A stretch of DNA of 64,000 nucleotides from Kribbella soli (GCF_004331345.1 NZ_SJJZ01000007.1:34653-98652); one strand, 5' to 3'. Shown: positions 34,404-43,705, counted from the stretch's first letter. Program-made: numbers and translations. Notes: generated from the letters alone by a model not told the origin.

Positions 34404-34579
34404 CGGACACTCCGGGAAGATGTTCGCAACGAATGGTCGGGGCGTCTGCGAACAGCCCGAAGAAGCCCAGGCCGGAAGACCTGAGCGCGAGGATGCCGTC
34501 CGCTAAACGGCGGCCGGCGGAGTGATGATGCGATGCACGAAAGGACCCTAACCAGTCCCCAGGCGTCGAGCGAACGGAT

Positions 34580-35323
34580 TTACATCCGCAGGTACGAGCC
34601 GCCGTTGAAGTCGAGGACGGTCCCGGTGGCGAACTCGGCTTCGCGCGACGCCAGGTACAGAATCGCGGCCGCGACCTCGGACGGATCGGCCACACGCTCG
34701 AGCGGGCTCTCCAGCCGGCGGCGGTCGTACCCCTCACCGGCCAGGTTCACCGCGGCCATGTCGGTGACGGTCCAGCCCGGCGCGATCGCGGTCACCGCGA
34801 TCCCTTCCGGCCCCAACGCCCGCGCCAACGACTGCGTGAACGAGACGATCGCCGCCTTCGAGGCGCCGTACGCCGGCTGGTTCGGTTCGCCGCGGAACGC
34901 GCCGCGGGACGACACGTTCACGATCCGGCCGCCGCGCGCCATGTGCCGCACCGCGCACCACGTGACGTTGGACGGACCAACGAGATTCACCGCGAGCGTG
35001 TCCGCCCACGCCTGCTGCCATTCGGCGTACGTCGTCTCGCGGATCCGGTGCGGGTGATACACGCCGGCGTTGTTCACGAGTACGTCGATCCCGCCCAGCG
35101 CCGCGGCGGCGTCCGACACCATCGCCTCGATCGCCTCCGGATCCGCCAGGTCTGCCTGCACCGTCAGATGTCCCGACCCCGGCAGCTCCTTCAGCACCTG
35201 CGCCGCGGCGTCCGCGGAGGCGCTGTAATGGATCGCGACCCGGTCACCCGCGGCGGCGAACGCCCGCGCCGCCGCCGCACCGATCCCCCGCGAAGCCCCC
35301 GTCACCAGCACCGATCGGTTCAT
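34580..35323 (-). CDS. SDR family oxidoreductase (FabG-like)
   Basis: 247 residues from ATG 35323 with AAAGGA nine bases upstream. TGASRGIG cofactor motif, NNAGVY, Ser in VNVSSRGAFRG, YGASK catalytic Tyr/Lys, PGWTVTDM and a C-terminal FATGTVLDFNGGSY typical of classical SDRs. Probably an NADPH-dependent 3-oxoacyl or related ketoreductase; substrate unknown. 44 bp separates it from the rsgA stop upstream. Confidence 0.9.
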   Translation of the reverse strand: MNRSVLVTGASRGIGAAAARAFAAAGDRVAIHYSASADAAAQVLKELPGSGHLTVQADLADPEAIEAMVSDAAAALGGIDVLVNNAGVYHPHRIRETTYAEWQQAWADTLAVNLVGPSNVTWCAVRHMARGGRIVNVSSRGAFRGEPNQPAYGASKAAIVSFTQSLARALGPEGIAVTAIAPGWTVTDMAAVNLAGEGYDRRRLESPLERVADPSEVAAAILYLASREAEFATGTVLDFNGGSYLRM

Positions 35324-35367
35324 ACAACCGATCCTTTCACTGCAGAACAAAACAGCAGAAGGAGGGG

Positions 35368-36435
35368 CTACGGTCGAGGCTTGTGGTCGCGGCGGTAGGA
35401 CTTGCTGGCGCGGACCCATTCCTTCTTCGCCTCGGTCCGGAGCCGGACGTTCGCGCGACGGGCCATGTGCGCCGCCTCGCGCTGCAGCTTCACCCAGCTG
35501 TCGTAGCGCCGGTACGGCAGCGACCCGTCCTCCAACGCCGCCTGGACCGCGCACTCGGGCTCCATCACGTGTGAGCAGTCCTTGAACTTGCACTGCTCTG
35601 CCAACGCCGTGATGTCCGGGAATGCCGCGGCCAGCCCCTCCCCGCTCTCCTGCAGACCGATCCCCCGCAGCCCAGGCGTGTCGATGACGACCCCGCCCTG
35701 AGGTAGCGCGATCAGCTCGCGCCGTACCGAGGTATGCCGGCCCTTCCCGTCCTCACGGATGTCCTGCACGTCCAGCAGCTCTACGCCGGCCAGTGCATTC
35801 ACCAGTGACGACTTGCCCGCGCCACTCGAACCTAGCAACGCTAGCGTCGCGTTCCCGTCCAGCAGCGCCCGTACGTCGTCCATACCCGCGCCCGTGGTCG
35901 CGCTGCACACGAGTACGTCGGCACCCGGCGCGGCGACCGCCACGTCCTCGGCCACCGACTCGGCATCCCCGACGAGGTCGGACTTCGTCAGTACGACGAC
36001 CGGTCGCGCACCGCTCTCCCAGGCCAACGCCAGGAACCGCTCGATGCGCACGATGTTCGGCTCCGGGACCAGCCCGACGACGATCGCGATCACGTCGACG
36101 TTGGACGCGAGCACCTGCCCGCGGGACGAGCCGCCGACCTCCGCCCGGACGATCGTCGTACGGCGGGGCAGCACCGACTCGAGCGTGATCCGGTCGTCCG
36201 GCCAGAAACGCAGTACGACCCAGTCCCCTGTGCAGGGGCCGGCCTGCGCGTCGGCGGCCATCTCGGCGAGCAACGCACCGGACCAGCTGGCGCGGACCGG
36301 ACCGTCCTCGGTCAAAACCGTCGCCAGGCCCTTGTCGACCCGGGCGACGCGTCCCGGGACGAGGTCCTCCGGGACGGACTGCAGAAACTCGGCCGTGGAA
36401 CTGTCGAGTCCCAGGGCCTGAAGCGTGGCTGACAT
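35368..36435 (-). CDS. rsgA: Ribosome small-subunit-dependent GTPase
   Basis: 355 residues with the circularly permuted GTPase order: OB-fold N-terminus, G4 VVLTKSDL (~150), then G1 GSSGAGKSSL (~205), G2 GKGRHTS, G3 DTPGLRG (~255), and a C-terminal zinc motif (CKFKDCSH then PECAV). RsgA assists late 30S maturation and releases RbfA. GAAAGG precedes ATG 36435. A tiny ORF with a strong ribosome site lies 33 bp upstream. Confidence 0.95.
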   Translation of the reverse strand: MSATLQALGLDSSTAEFLQSVPEDLVPGRVARVDKGLATVLTEDGPVRASWSGALLAEMAADAQAGPCTGDWVVLRFWPDDRITLESVLPRRTTIVRAEVGGSSRGQVLASNVDVIAIVVGLVPEPNIVRIERFLALAWESGARPVVVLTKSDLVGDAESVAEDVAVAAPGADVLVCSATTGAGMDDVRALLDGNATLALLGSSGAGKSSLVNALAGVELLDVQDIREDGKGRHTSVRRELIALPQGGVVIDTPGLRGIGLQESGEGLAAAFPDITALAEQCKFKDCSHVMEPECAVQAALEDGSLPYRRYDSWVKLQREAAHMARRANVRLRTEAKKEWVRASKSYRRDHKPRP

Positions 36436-36468
36436 GCGGCGAACCTTTCAGAGGGTCCGGCCGCGAGA

Positions 36469-36528
36469 TCAGCTCAGCGGACGGACGGTGCGGGAGACAG
36501 CGGCCCAGTGGGCCTGTTGCAAGCTCAT
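36469..36528 (-). CDS. Possible 19-residue leader ORF before rsgA
   Basis: ATG 36528 is preceded by GGAAGGGAGG with eight bases spacing, stronger than most ribosome sites in the window. It encodes MSLQQAHWAAVSRTVRPLS and stops 33 bp before rsgA. Only the start signal supports it; no family is known to me. Confidence 0.4.
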   Translation of the reverse strand: MSLQQAHWAAVSRTVRPLS

Positions 36529-36589
36529 GGCAGGTGCCTCCCTTCCGAATCCCAGCGGTCCCGAGCCGGAACCGTGTGTCGCGATGCCG

Positions 36590-37819
36590 TCAGCCTAGGT
36601 CGTCGGTGTCACCCTGCGCACCGGATTTTCCGACCGACGCGGCCTTCCGCGGAACCTCAGGCTCACCTTGAGCTTCAGGCTCAGGCTCAGGTCGAGGCGC
36701 AGCGGAGGGAGCAGCCTTACGGGGCCGCTTGGCGAGCTTCTCCACCTTCCGTCCGATGGCCGCCTCCGGGCGCTCCTCCGACTCCACCGGCGTCGGCACG
36801 TAGCCCTCTTCGTGGTGGTGCGGATCCGGCTCCGCCTTCATCACCGGCTCGACCTCGTCCTCGTCGTCAGCGTCCGCGTCCGCGTCGACCTCGGCCTGCT
36901 TCACCTCAGCGACGTGCTGCTTGTGCGGCCACAGCCGGTCCACGACCGCGTTCAGCGCCGCACCGATCAGTACGGCGATGGCGCTCATGTAGAGCCACAT
37001 CAGTACGGCGATCGGCGCCGCCAGCGGACCGTAGATCGACGTACCGCCGACCGTGCTCTGCAGGATCCACCGGAGCACGAAGCTGCCCAGGATCCAGATC
37101 GACAGCGCCAGGAACGACCCCGGCAGGTCCGAGACCCACGGCGTCCGGATCGGGACCGAGAGGTGGTACAGGGTGTTCAGGAAGCCCGCGGACAGGATCG
37201 TGACCACCGGCCAGTACAGCTGGTTCAGGAAGTCCAGCCGGTGCGGCAGGAGTGCGTCGACCGCGTCGGGTCCGGCCAGCACCAGCGGCAGGACGATCAC
37301 GCCGATCACCAGCGCCGCGCAGTACAGCGAGAACGACAGCGCGCGGGTGCGGACGATGCCGCGCTTGCCGCCCATCCCGTACATGATCGTGATGGTGTCC
37401 ACGAACACGTTCAGCGCGCGGCTGCCGGACCAGAGCGCCAGCACGAAACCGATCGAGATGACGTCCGGACGCCCGCCGTTCAGCACCTGGTTCAGCGTCG
37501 GCACGATCACGCTCTGGACCGAGTCGTCGGTCAGCGCCCGGGCCGCCAGTTCGGCGATCTGCTGCTTGATGTCGTTGATCGTCTCGACCTCGAACCACTT
37601 GCTCGCGATGTAACCGAGCGAGCCTGCCAGCCCGAAGATCAGCGGCGGCAGCGAGAGGATCGCGAAGAACGCCCCCTCGGCCGCGAGTCCCGTGACCCGG
37701 TAGCGCAGACAGACCCCGATCGTCTGGGTGATCAGCTTCCAGGTCGTCGCGGGGACTTTGCGGACCCATGCCAATGAGAGGGAGCTCCCACCCGTGGGTC
37801 CTGCCCCAGAACGTGCCAT
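36590..37819 (-). CDS. YihY/BrkB family membrane protein
   Basis: 409 residues from ATG 37819. Six or so membrane helices in the family layout: RVTGLAAEGAFFAILSLPPL, LALWSGSRALNVFVDTITIM, GTSIYGPLAAPIAVLMWLYM. The last about 120 residues are a charged, disordered cytoplasmic tail: an Asp/Glu run (VDADADADDEDEVEP), then basic and Pro/Glu-rich parts. Function of the family is unsettled (the RNase BN label is historical). Only 18 bp lies between its start and that of the divergent acyl-CoA dehydrogenase gene. Confidence 0.87.
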   Translation of the reverse strand: MARSGAGPTGGSSLSLAWVRKVPATTWKLITQTIGVCLRYRVTGLAAEGAFFAILSLPPLIFGLAGSLGYIASKWFEVETINDIKQQIAELAARALTDDSVQSVIVPTLNQVLNGGRPDVISIGFVLALWSGSRALNVFVDTITIMYGMGGKRGIVRTRALSFSLYCAALVIGVIVLPLVLAGPDAVDALLPHRLDFLNQLYWPVVTILSAGFLNTLYHLSVPIRTPWVSDLPGSFLALSIWILGSFVLRWILQSTVGGTSIYGPLAAPIAVLMWLYMSAIAVLIGAALNAVVDRLWPHKQHVAEVKQAEVDADADADDEDEVEPVMKAEPDPHHHEEGYVPTPVESEERPEAAIGRKVEKLAKRPRKAAPSAAPRPEPEPEAQGEPEVPRKAASVGKSGAQGDTDDLG

Positions 37820-37837
37820 ACCGCTTACCGTACTGAC

Positions 37838-39448
37838 ATGGCGGACCCATTCGCGGTAACGAATCAGGCTCCCCCACTGCGGGGCGTGAACTTCTTCACC
37901 CAGGACCCGGCGCTCGGTGACGCTCTGCGTCCGTACGCCGACCTCGCCGGCGACCCCGGTCTGCACAGGATCGGCGAGCTCGCGGGATCCGAGGAAGCGC
38001 TCTCTCACGTTCTCCCGGCGAACCAGAACCCGCCCGTGCTGCGCAGCCACGACCGCTACGGGAACCGGATCGACGAGGTCGACTTCCACCCGTCATGGCA
38101 CTGGCTGATGGAGCAGGCCGTCGGGTTCGGGCTGCAGGCGGCGCCGTGGACCAGCGAGCGACCGTCGCCACACCTGACCCGCGCGGCCGGGTTCTTCCTG
38201 TGGTCGCAGGTCGAGCCGGGCCACGGCTGCCCGATCTCGATGACGTACGCCGCCGTGCCCGCGCTCAAGGCGGACGAGCAACTCGCGAAGGAATGGATCC
38301 CACAGCTCGCCTCCACGCAGTACGACGTACGCCGGCTGCCGGCCGCCGAGAAGTTCGGCGTACTGGCCGGGATGGGGATGACCGAGAAGCAGGGTGGTTC
38401 CGACGTACGGGCGAACCTCACGACGGCGACGCCCGCCGGCGATGTGTACCAGCTGAACGGGCACAAGTGGTTCTGCTCGGCGCCCCAGGTGGACCTGTTC
38501 CTGGTGCTCGCACAGGCGCCGGACGGGCTGAGCTGCTTCGTCGTGCCGCGGGTTCTTGCCGACGGCAACCGGAACCCGTTCGCGCTGCAGCGGCTGAAGG
38601 ACAAGCTGGGCAACCGCTCGAACGCGTCCAGCGAGGTCGAGTTCCACGGCACGATCGGGTACCGCCTCGGGGACGAGGGCGCCGGCGTCCGCACGATCAT
38701 CGAGATGGTCGCGGCGACCCGGCTGGACTGCGTTCTCGGCTCGGCCGCGCTCCAGCGGCGCGCACTCGTCGAAGCGACCTGGCACACGCGGCACCGCTCG
38801 GCCTTCGGCGGCCTGCTCGCCGACAAGCCCGCGATGCAGAACGTGCTGTCAGACCTAGCTGTGGAAAGCGAAGCAGCTACCGCACTCGCCATGCGCCTGG
38901 CTGCTGCGGTGGATTCCTCAGACCCGAAGGAAGCAGCCTTCCGGCGGATCGCGCTTCCCCTCGCGAAGTTCTGGGTGTGCAAGCGGACGCCGTTCATGGT
39001 CGCGGAGGCGCTGGAGTGTCTCGGCGGCAACGGGTACGTCGAGGAGTCCGGGCTGCCGCTGCTCTACCGCGAGTCGCCGCTGAACTCGATCTGGGAAGGA
39101 TCGGGCAACGTCAACGCGCTCGACGTACTGCGTGCGCTCCGCCGCCCGGAGTCGCTCGAGGCGTGGCTGCTCGAGATCGGCTCGGTCCAGGGTGCCGACG
39201 CGCGGCTCGACGCGGCGGTCAACGACGTACTGCAAGCGCTTGCTGACATCGAGAACGCCGAGGCCGGGGCGCGGCGACTGGCCGCGCGGATGGCCCTGTG
39301 CCTGCAGGCGTCGCTGCTGATTCGGCACTCGACGCCGGAGGTCGCGGACGTGTTCGTGGCGTCCCGGCTGGCCAACGACTGGGGTGGCGTGTTCGGGACG
39401 CTCCCACGGACGACACCGTTCGAGTCGATCCTCGCCCGGACGATATAA
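37838..39448 (+). CDS. AidB-like acyl-CoA dehydrogenase
   Basis: 536 residues, longer than ordinary acyl-CoA dehydrogenases (about 380) and equal to AidB. It begins FAVTNQAPPLRGVNFFTQD, the AidB hallmark N-terminus. FAD-binding MGMTEKQGGSDVR, EALECLGGNGYVEESGLP and the active-site region YRESPLNSIWEGSGNV are present. AidB in E. coli is a flavoprotein of the adaptive response to alkylation that binds DNA; enzymatic activity is weak. Gene very close to the divergent YihY start, so transcripts may be leaderless. Confidence 0.9.
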   Translation: MADPFAVTNQAPPLRGVNFFTQDPALGDALRPYADLAGDPGLHRIGELAGSEEALSHVLPANQNPPVLRSHDRYGNRIDEVDFHPSWHWLMEQAVGFGLQAAPWTSERPSPHLTRAAGFFLWSQVEPGHGCPISMTYAAVPALKADEQLAKEWIPQLASTQYDVRRLPAAEKFGVLAGMGMTEKQGGSDVRANLTTATPAGDVYQLNGHKWFCSAPQVDLFLVLAQAPDGLSCFVVPRVLADGNRNPFALQRLKDKLGNRSNASSEVEFHGTIGYRLGDEGAGVRTIIEMVAATRLDCVLGSAALQRRALVEATWHTRHRSAFGGLLADKPAMQNVLSDLAVESEAATALAMRLAAAVDSSDPKEAAFRRIALPLAKFWVCKRTPFMVAEALECLGGNGYVEESGLPLLYRESPLNSIWEGSGNVNALDVLRALRRPESLEAWLLEIGSVQGADARLDAAVNDVLQALADIENAEAGARRLAARMALCLQASLLIRHSTPEVADVFVASRLANDWGGVFGTLPRTTPFESILARTI

Positions 39449-39449
39449 G

Positions 39450-39535
39450 GTGAGCGCGTCGCGACTGGCGCGCTGAAGGTGGAGAACCACCGGGGAGCGA
39501 AACCCGTCGGCACCGTGCGCCTGGGTGCCTTCGAC
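39450..39535 (+). ncRNA. ZTP riboswitch (pfl motif) upstream of glyA
   Basis: Conserved pieces occur in order: CGCGACTGGCG, then the hairpin GGTGGAGAACCACC followed by GGGGAGCG, then the downstream GTGCGCCTGGGTGC, ending about 25 bp before the glyA start. These match the pfl/ZTP consensus (GACUGGC, CCACCGGGGAGCG, GCCUGGG). ZTP/ZMP signals low 10-formyl-tetrahydrofolate, and glyA supplies one-carbon units, so the pairing is biologically consistent. Confidence 0.85.
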
Positions 39536-39560
39536 CACTGCAACCGCAGGAGAGACAACG

Positions 39561-41009
39561 ATGACTCAGTCCTTCGATGCTGCCGCCGCGTCGGCTGCGT
39601 ACAACAACGCGCTGCAGGTGATCGCCGCGGTGGAACCCACCATCGCCGGCGCGATCAAGGCCGAACTCGCCGACCAGCGGTCCTCGCTGAAGCTGATCGC
39701 GAGCGAGAACTACGCCTCCCCCGCCACCCTGCTCACGATGGGCAACTGGCTGTCGGACAAGTACGCCGAGGGCACCATCGGGCACCGCTTCTACGCCGGC
39801 TGCCAGAACGTCGACACCGTCGAGCAGACCGCCGCCGACCACGCCCGTGAGCTGTTCGGCGCCCCGCACGCCTACGTCCAGCCGCACTCCGGCATCGACG
39901 CGAACCTGGTCGCGTTCTGGGCGATCCTGGCGCAGCGGATCGAGTCCCCGGCGCTGGCCGAGGCGGGCGCCAAGCACGTCAACGACCTGTCCGACGAGGA
40001 CTGGACCAAGCTCCGCAAGGCGCTCGGCGACCAGAAGATGCTCGGCATGTCGCTGGATGCCGGCGGTCACCTGACGCACGGTTTCCGGCCGAACATCTCC
40101 GGCAAGATGTTCAACCAGCACTCCTACGGCACCGACCCGGAGACCGGGCTGCTCGACTACGACAAGGTCGCCGCGACCGCGCGCGAGTTCAAACCGCTGA
40201 TCCTGATCGCCGGCTACTCGGCGTACCCGCGCAAGGTGAACTTCGCCAAGATGCGCGAGATCGCCGACGAGGTCGGCGCGACCCTGATGGTCGACATGGC
40301 GCACTTCGCCGGCCTGGTCGCGGGCAAGGTCTTCACCGGCGACTTCGACCCGGTCCCGCACGCGCACGTCACCACGACCACGACCCACAAGTCGCTGCGC
40401 GGCCCGCGCGGCGGCATGGTGCTCTGCCAGCCGGAGTACGCCGACGCGGTCGACCGCGGTTGCCCGATGGTCCTCGGCGGTCCGCTCAGCCAGACGATGG
40501 CCGCGAAGGCGGTCGCGCTGGCCGAGGCGCGGCAGCCGTCGTTCAAGGACTACGCGCAGTCCGTCGCCGACAACGCGGTCACGCTGGCCGAGGGCCTCAT
40601 GAAGCGTGGCGTGAAGCTGGTGACGGACGGCACCGAGAACCACTTGGTGCTGCTCGACGTCTCGTCGTACGGCATCACCGGCCGGCAGGCCGAGTCGGCG
40701 CTGCTCGACGCGGGCATCGTCACCAACCGGAACGCCGTACCGCGGGACCCGAACGGCGCCTGGTACACCTCCGGTGTCCGGATCGGTACGCCGGCGCTCA
40801 CCACGCGCGGCTTCGGCGGCGACGAGTTCGACCGGGTCGCCGAGCTGATCGTCGACGTCCTGTCCGCGACGACGCCGACGACCACCGCCGCGGGCGCTCC
40901 GTCCAAGGCGAAGTACGTGCTGGCCGACGGTGTCGCCGACAAGACCAAGGCCGCCTCGGCCGAGATGCTCGACAAGTTCCCGCTGTACCCGGGCCTCGAG
41001 CTCAGCTGA
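39561..41009 (+). CDS. glyA: Serine hydroxymethyltransferase
   Basis: 482 residues, longer than the usual 415-430. Extra residues lie around DLSDEDWTKLRKALGDQK and at the C-terminus, as in a long actinobacterial SHMT group. PLP lysine in TTTTTHKSLRGPRGG, SENYASPA, PHSGIDANLVAF, YSAYPRKVNF and DMAHFAGLVAG are present. Converts serine and THF to glycine and methylene-THF. ATG 39561 follows AGGAGAG; an earlier in-frame ATG at 39525 lies inside the riboswitch and is rejected. Confidence 0.96.
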   Translation: MTQSFDAAAASAAYNNALQVIAAVEPTIAGAIKAELADQRSSLKLIASENYASPATLLTMGNWLSDKYAEGTIGHRFYAGCQNVDTVEQTAADHARELFGAPHAYVQPHSGIDANLVAFWAILAQRIESPALAEAGAKHVNDLSDEDWTKLRKALGDQKMLGMSLDAGGHLTHGFRPNISGKMFNQHSYGTDPETGLLDYDKVAATAREFKPLILIAGYSAYPRKVNFAKMREIADEVGATLMVDMAHFAGLVAGKVFTGDFDPVPHAHVTTTTTHKSLRGPRGGMVLCQPEYADAVDRGCPMVLGGPLSQTMAAKAVALAEARQPSFKDYAQSVADNAVTLAEGLMKRGVKLVTDGTENHLVLLDVSSYGITGRQAESALLDAGIVTNRNAVPRDPNGAWYTSGVRIGTPALTTRGFGGDEFDRVAELIVDVLSATTPTTTAAGAPSKAKYVLADGVADKTKAASAEMLDKFPLYPGLELS

Positions 41010-41016
41010 CACACGT

Positions 41017-41055
41017 CACAGCGCCCGCTCCTCGCTTCGGGGAGCGGGCGCTGTG
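41017..41055. terminator. Bidirectional terminator hairpin between glyA and the MFS gene
   Basis: 15-bp perfect stem (CACAGCGCCCGCTCC, 41017-41031, with 41041-41055) and a 9-nt loop, placed between the two convergent stops. Confidence 0.75.
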
Positions 41056-41063
41056 CTGTCTGG

Positions 41064-42617
41064 TCAGGCGTCCGGCTTGACACCCATCAGAGCGTCCTGC
41101 GAGGGCTTCTCGGCCCTCGCCGGCATCAGGACCGCGGCGAGAATCGCGCCGGCGACCGCGATACCGGCCGAGACCCACATCGTGGTGTTGAGGCTGTTGA
41201 TGAAGGCGTCCCGGACGTTCTCCAGGAGCGCCGGCGAACCAGCCTTCTCGGCGACTGCGAGTCCGCCGGCCAGGCTCTTCTCCACCGCATCGGCCGCCTG
41301 CGCGGGCAACCCGGCGGTGTCGACGTTGTTCCGGTAGACCGAGTTCAGCACAGTGCCGAGTACGGCGACGCCGACCGTGCCACCAACCTGCCGGAACGCC
41401 TGCAACAGGCCCGATCCGGTCCCGGCCCGCTCCGGGTCGAGCACGCCGAGCGCCGCGTTCATTGCCTGCGGCATCGAGCACCCGAGGCCGAACCCGACGA
41501 CCGCGAACCAGGTCGCGGTGTACCCGTACCCGGTCCCGAGGTCGGTGAAGGCACCGAGCACGAACCCGCCCGCCATCACCACGAACCCGGCCATCACCAC
41601 GAGCCGCGTACCGGCCTTCGCCTCCACCGGCTCGGCCAGCTTCGCGCCGACCGTCATACCGCCGATGAACGGCAGCAGCTTGAGGCCGGTGTGCAGCGCG
41701 TCCGAGCCGTTGATGCCCTGGAAGTACTGCGGCATCGTGAACAGCAAACCGAAGATCGCGAACACCGACACCGTCAGCAGTACGGCGCCACCGGTGAACA
41801 CCCGCTCGCTGAACAGCCGCAGCTCGATCAACGGTTCGCTGTTGCGCCGCTGCCACACCAGGAACCCGGCGATCAGTACGACGGCGAGCCCGAGGAACAC
41901 GATCGTCCCGGTGTCGCCCCAGGACGCCTCCCCCGCCTTGGTCACGCCGTACACGAGGGCCGCGAGGCCGGCGCTCGACAGGATCATGCCGAGCCAGTCG
42001 ATCGCCGGGCGGTTCGCGCTCCGGCTCTCCGGGACGAGCAGCGTGACCGCTACCGCTGCCAGGAACGCGATCGGGATGTTGATCACGAAGATCCACTGCC
42101 AGCCGGCATGGTCGAGCAGCAGGCCGCCGACGATCGGGCCGAGCGGCATACCGATGCTGTTGGCAACGACGAAGAACCCGATCGCCTTCTTCCGCTCCTC
42201 CGCGGTGCGGAACAGCACGGTGATCAGCGAGAGCGCGACCGGGACGATCATCGCCGCGCCGATCCCGAGGAACGCGCGGGCGGCGATCAGCTGACCGGCC
42301 GAGTCCGCGAGTGCGCAGGCCAGCGACGCGAGGCCGAACAGAGTGAGCGCTATCGCGATGATCTTGCGCCGCCCGTACCGGTCGCCGAGCAGACCGGCCG
42401 GCAGCAGCAGTGCGGCGAGCACCAGGTTGTAGCTGTTCGCCATCCACTGCAGCTGGCTGGTGGACGCTTCCAGGTCCTTGGCCAGCGTCGGCAGCGCGAC
42501 GTTGAGCACGGTGGTGTCCAGACCGAGCACGAGGACGGCGAGACACAGTGCGATGAGCACACCGAAGCGGCGGGCGCCGGTCAGCGTCTGCCCTGCGGTA
42601 TCGATGGTCGAGGTCAT
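41064..42617 (-). CDS. MFS drug transporter, DHA2 (14-TM EmrB/QacA) type
   Basis: 517 residues with about fourteen membrane helices. Motif C-like LDTTVLNVALPTLAKDL at the N-terminus, motif A LLGDRYGRRKII, and IGGLLLDHAGWQWIFVINIPIA are the DHA2 family marks. Proton-driven export of drugs or metabolites is the known role. It is divergent from a MarR-type regulator with a 62-bp AT-rich operator region between them, the common repressor/pump arrangement. Confidence 0.92.
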   Translation of the reverse strand: MTSTIDTAGQTLTGARRFGVLIALCLAVLVLGLDTTVLNVALPTLAKDLEASTSQLQWMANSYNLVLAALLLPAGLLGDRYGRRKIIAIALTLFGLASLACALADSAGQLIAARAFLGIGAAMIVPVALSLITVLFRTAEERKKAIGFFVVANSIGMPLGPIVGGLLLDHAGWQWIFVINIPIAFLAAVAVTLLVPESRSANRPAIDWLGMILSSAGLAALVYGVTKAGEASWGDTGTIVFLGLAVVLIAGFLVWQRRNSEPLIELRLFSERVFTGGAVLLTVSVFAIFGLLFTMPQYFQGINGSDALHTGLKLLPFIGGMTVGAKLAEPVEAKAGTRLVVMAGFVVMAGGFVLGAFTDLGTGYGYTATWFAVVGFGLGCSMPQAMNAALGVLDPERAGTGSGLLQAFRQVGGTVGVAVLGTVLNSVYRNNVDTAGLPAQAADAVEKSLAGGLAVAEKAGSPALLENVRDAFINSLNTTMWVSAGIAVAGAILAAVLMPARAEKPSQDALMGVKPDA

Positions 42618-42679
42618 GAATTCAAAATATCAGAAGTCTGTGATAGTTGCGATAGATAGAATTATTGTAAGCTTCAACC
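42618..42679. promoter_or_regulatory. AT-rich divergent promoter/operator of the pump-regulator pair
   Basis: The gap is far more AT-rich than its surroundings. TATCA (42628-42632) and TGATA (42641-42645) form an inverted repeat, and GATAG recurs at 42642, 42651 and 42655. This is the likely binding region of the MarR-type regulator at 42680. Confidence 0.55.
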
Positions 42680-43156
42680 ATGGGTGAGGAACCGAGCCGG
42701 GAGGCCGTCAGCCAGTTCGTGGAGCGATTCGCGGGGGTGCTGGCGAACAGCGGCGTGCCGACGATGTCGGCCCGGGTGATGGGCGCGATGCTGGTCAGCC
42801 CGACCGGGACGATGACGGCGTCCGAGCTCGCCGAGTCGCTGCAGATCAGTCAGCCGGCCGTTTCCGGCGCCGTACGCCAGCTGCTCCAGGTCTCGTTCAT
42901 CTCCCGCGAGCGGCTGCCGGGCTCGCGCAAGGACCACTACCGGATCCGCGAGGACGTCTTCGCCGCGATCCTGGAGCGCCGCAACCTGGCGCTCAGCGAG
43001 TGGGAGTCGACCAGCCGCTCCGGTGCTGCCCTCTTCGACGCCGACTCCCCCGTCGCGCGCCGGCTGACCGAGGCAGCGGACTTCTTCGCCTTCATCCACA
43101 CCGACATGGAACAGATGATCAAGAACTGGCGCGCGGAACACCCGCCGACGTCCTGA
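42680..43156 (+). CDS. MarR/GbsR-type transcriptional regulator
   Basis: 158 residues. Winged helix with TMTASELAESLQISQPAVSG and the wing RERLPGSRKDHYRI, as in GbsR-like MarR proteins that control exporters. C-terminal helices (TEAADFFAFIHTDMEQM) would dimerise. Divergent from the MFS pump, which it probably represses. The 253 bp after it (43157-43409) show no gene; they precede the small protein at 43410. Confidence 0.88.
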   Translation: MGEEPSREAVSQFVERFAGVLANSGVPTMSARVMGAMLVSPTGTMTASELAESLQISQPAVSGAVRQLLQVSFISRERLPGSRKDHYRIREDVFAAILERRNLALSEWESTSRSGAALFDADSPVARRLTEAADFFAFIHTDMEQMIKNWRAEHPPTS

Positions 43157-43409
43157 CCAGGTCAAACGTCAGCGGGCCGCGCCGTCCGGGCGTCCGAACG
43201 GAACGGAAGCGGAACGAGCGGGCGGGTCCAGGCCGGCCGGAACCGCGCCGACCGGGTCCGATGTGCAGCCTGCCTGCGCATACCTGTCTTCCGGAGCCCG
43301 AAAACCGGGGCCTGACCTGCGCAAACGCAGACGCGACAAAATAGAAACGTGGCTGTGGACCCTGGGCCGTGAGCGGCGATCGTCGCCGCCACGGAAGGAG
43401 CAAACGCAC

Positions 43410-43691
43410 ATGACTGCGTTTCAGATCACGACCTCCCATACCACCGCCGACGCGGGTACGTTCTGGGTCCGGCGGAATATCTACGAGGAGGACCGCATCC
43501 AGAACCTGCTGCCGTACGCCGCCGAGGTCACCGTCAAGCTGGATGCGCTCGACCATCGCGTGGTCGACCTACGGCAGCTGAGCGCCGAGCTCGACGAGTC
43601 CACCCAGAGGGGCGTGATCGTCCGGGTCACCACGGCGGCCGGCGGCAGGCTGGCGCAGGTCACGGTGATCGACGCCCTAGCAGCGGCGTAA
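43410..43691 (+). CDS. Small protein of unknown function
   Basis: 93 residues; GGAAGGAG is eight bases before ATG 43410. Longer frames upstream lack coding character. No signal peptide or membrane segment; mixed alpha/beta composition (VTVKLDALDHRVVDLRQLS, VIVRVTTAAGGRLAQVTVID). Not recognised. It is the last gene before a hairpin and the accessory island. Confidence 0.65.
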   Translation: MTAFQITTSHTTADAGTFWVRRNIYEEDRIQNLLPYAAEVTVKLDALDHRVVDLRQLSAELDESTQRGVIVRVTTAAGGRLAQVTVIDALAAA

Positions 43692-43705
43692 CCCGAATCA
43701 GAAAG

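Noticed and set aside
36590..37819. RNase BN activity for the YihY/BrkB protein
   Set aside because: The label is historical; true RNase BN is a different protein, and no nuclease motif is present here.
39219..41012. 597-codon open frame on the minus strand
   Set aside because: Antisense to glyA; the plus-strand SHMT is complete with all active-site motifs.
41002..42546. 514-codon alternative minus frame
   Set aside because: Out-of-frame shadow of the MFS gene, extremely Arg-rich; the other frame has the transporter motifs.
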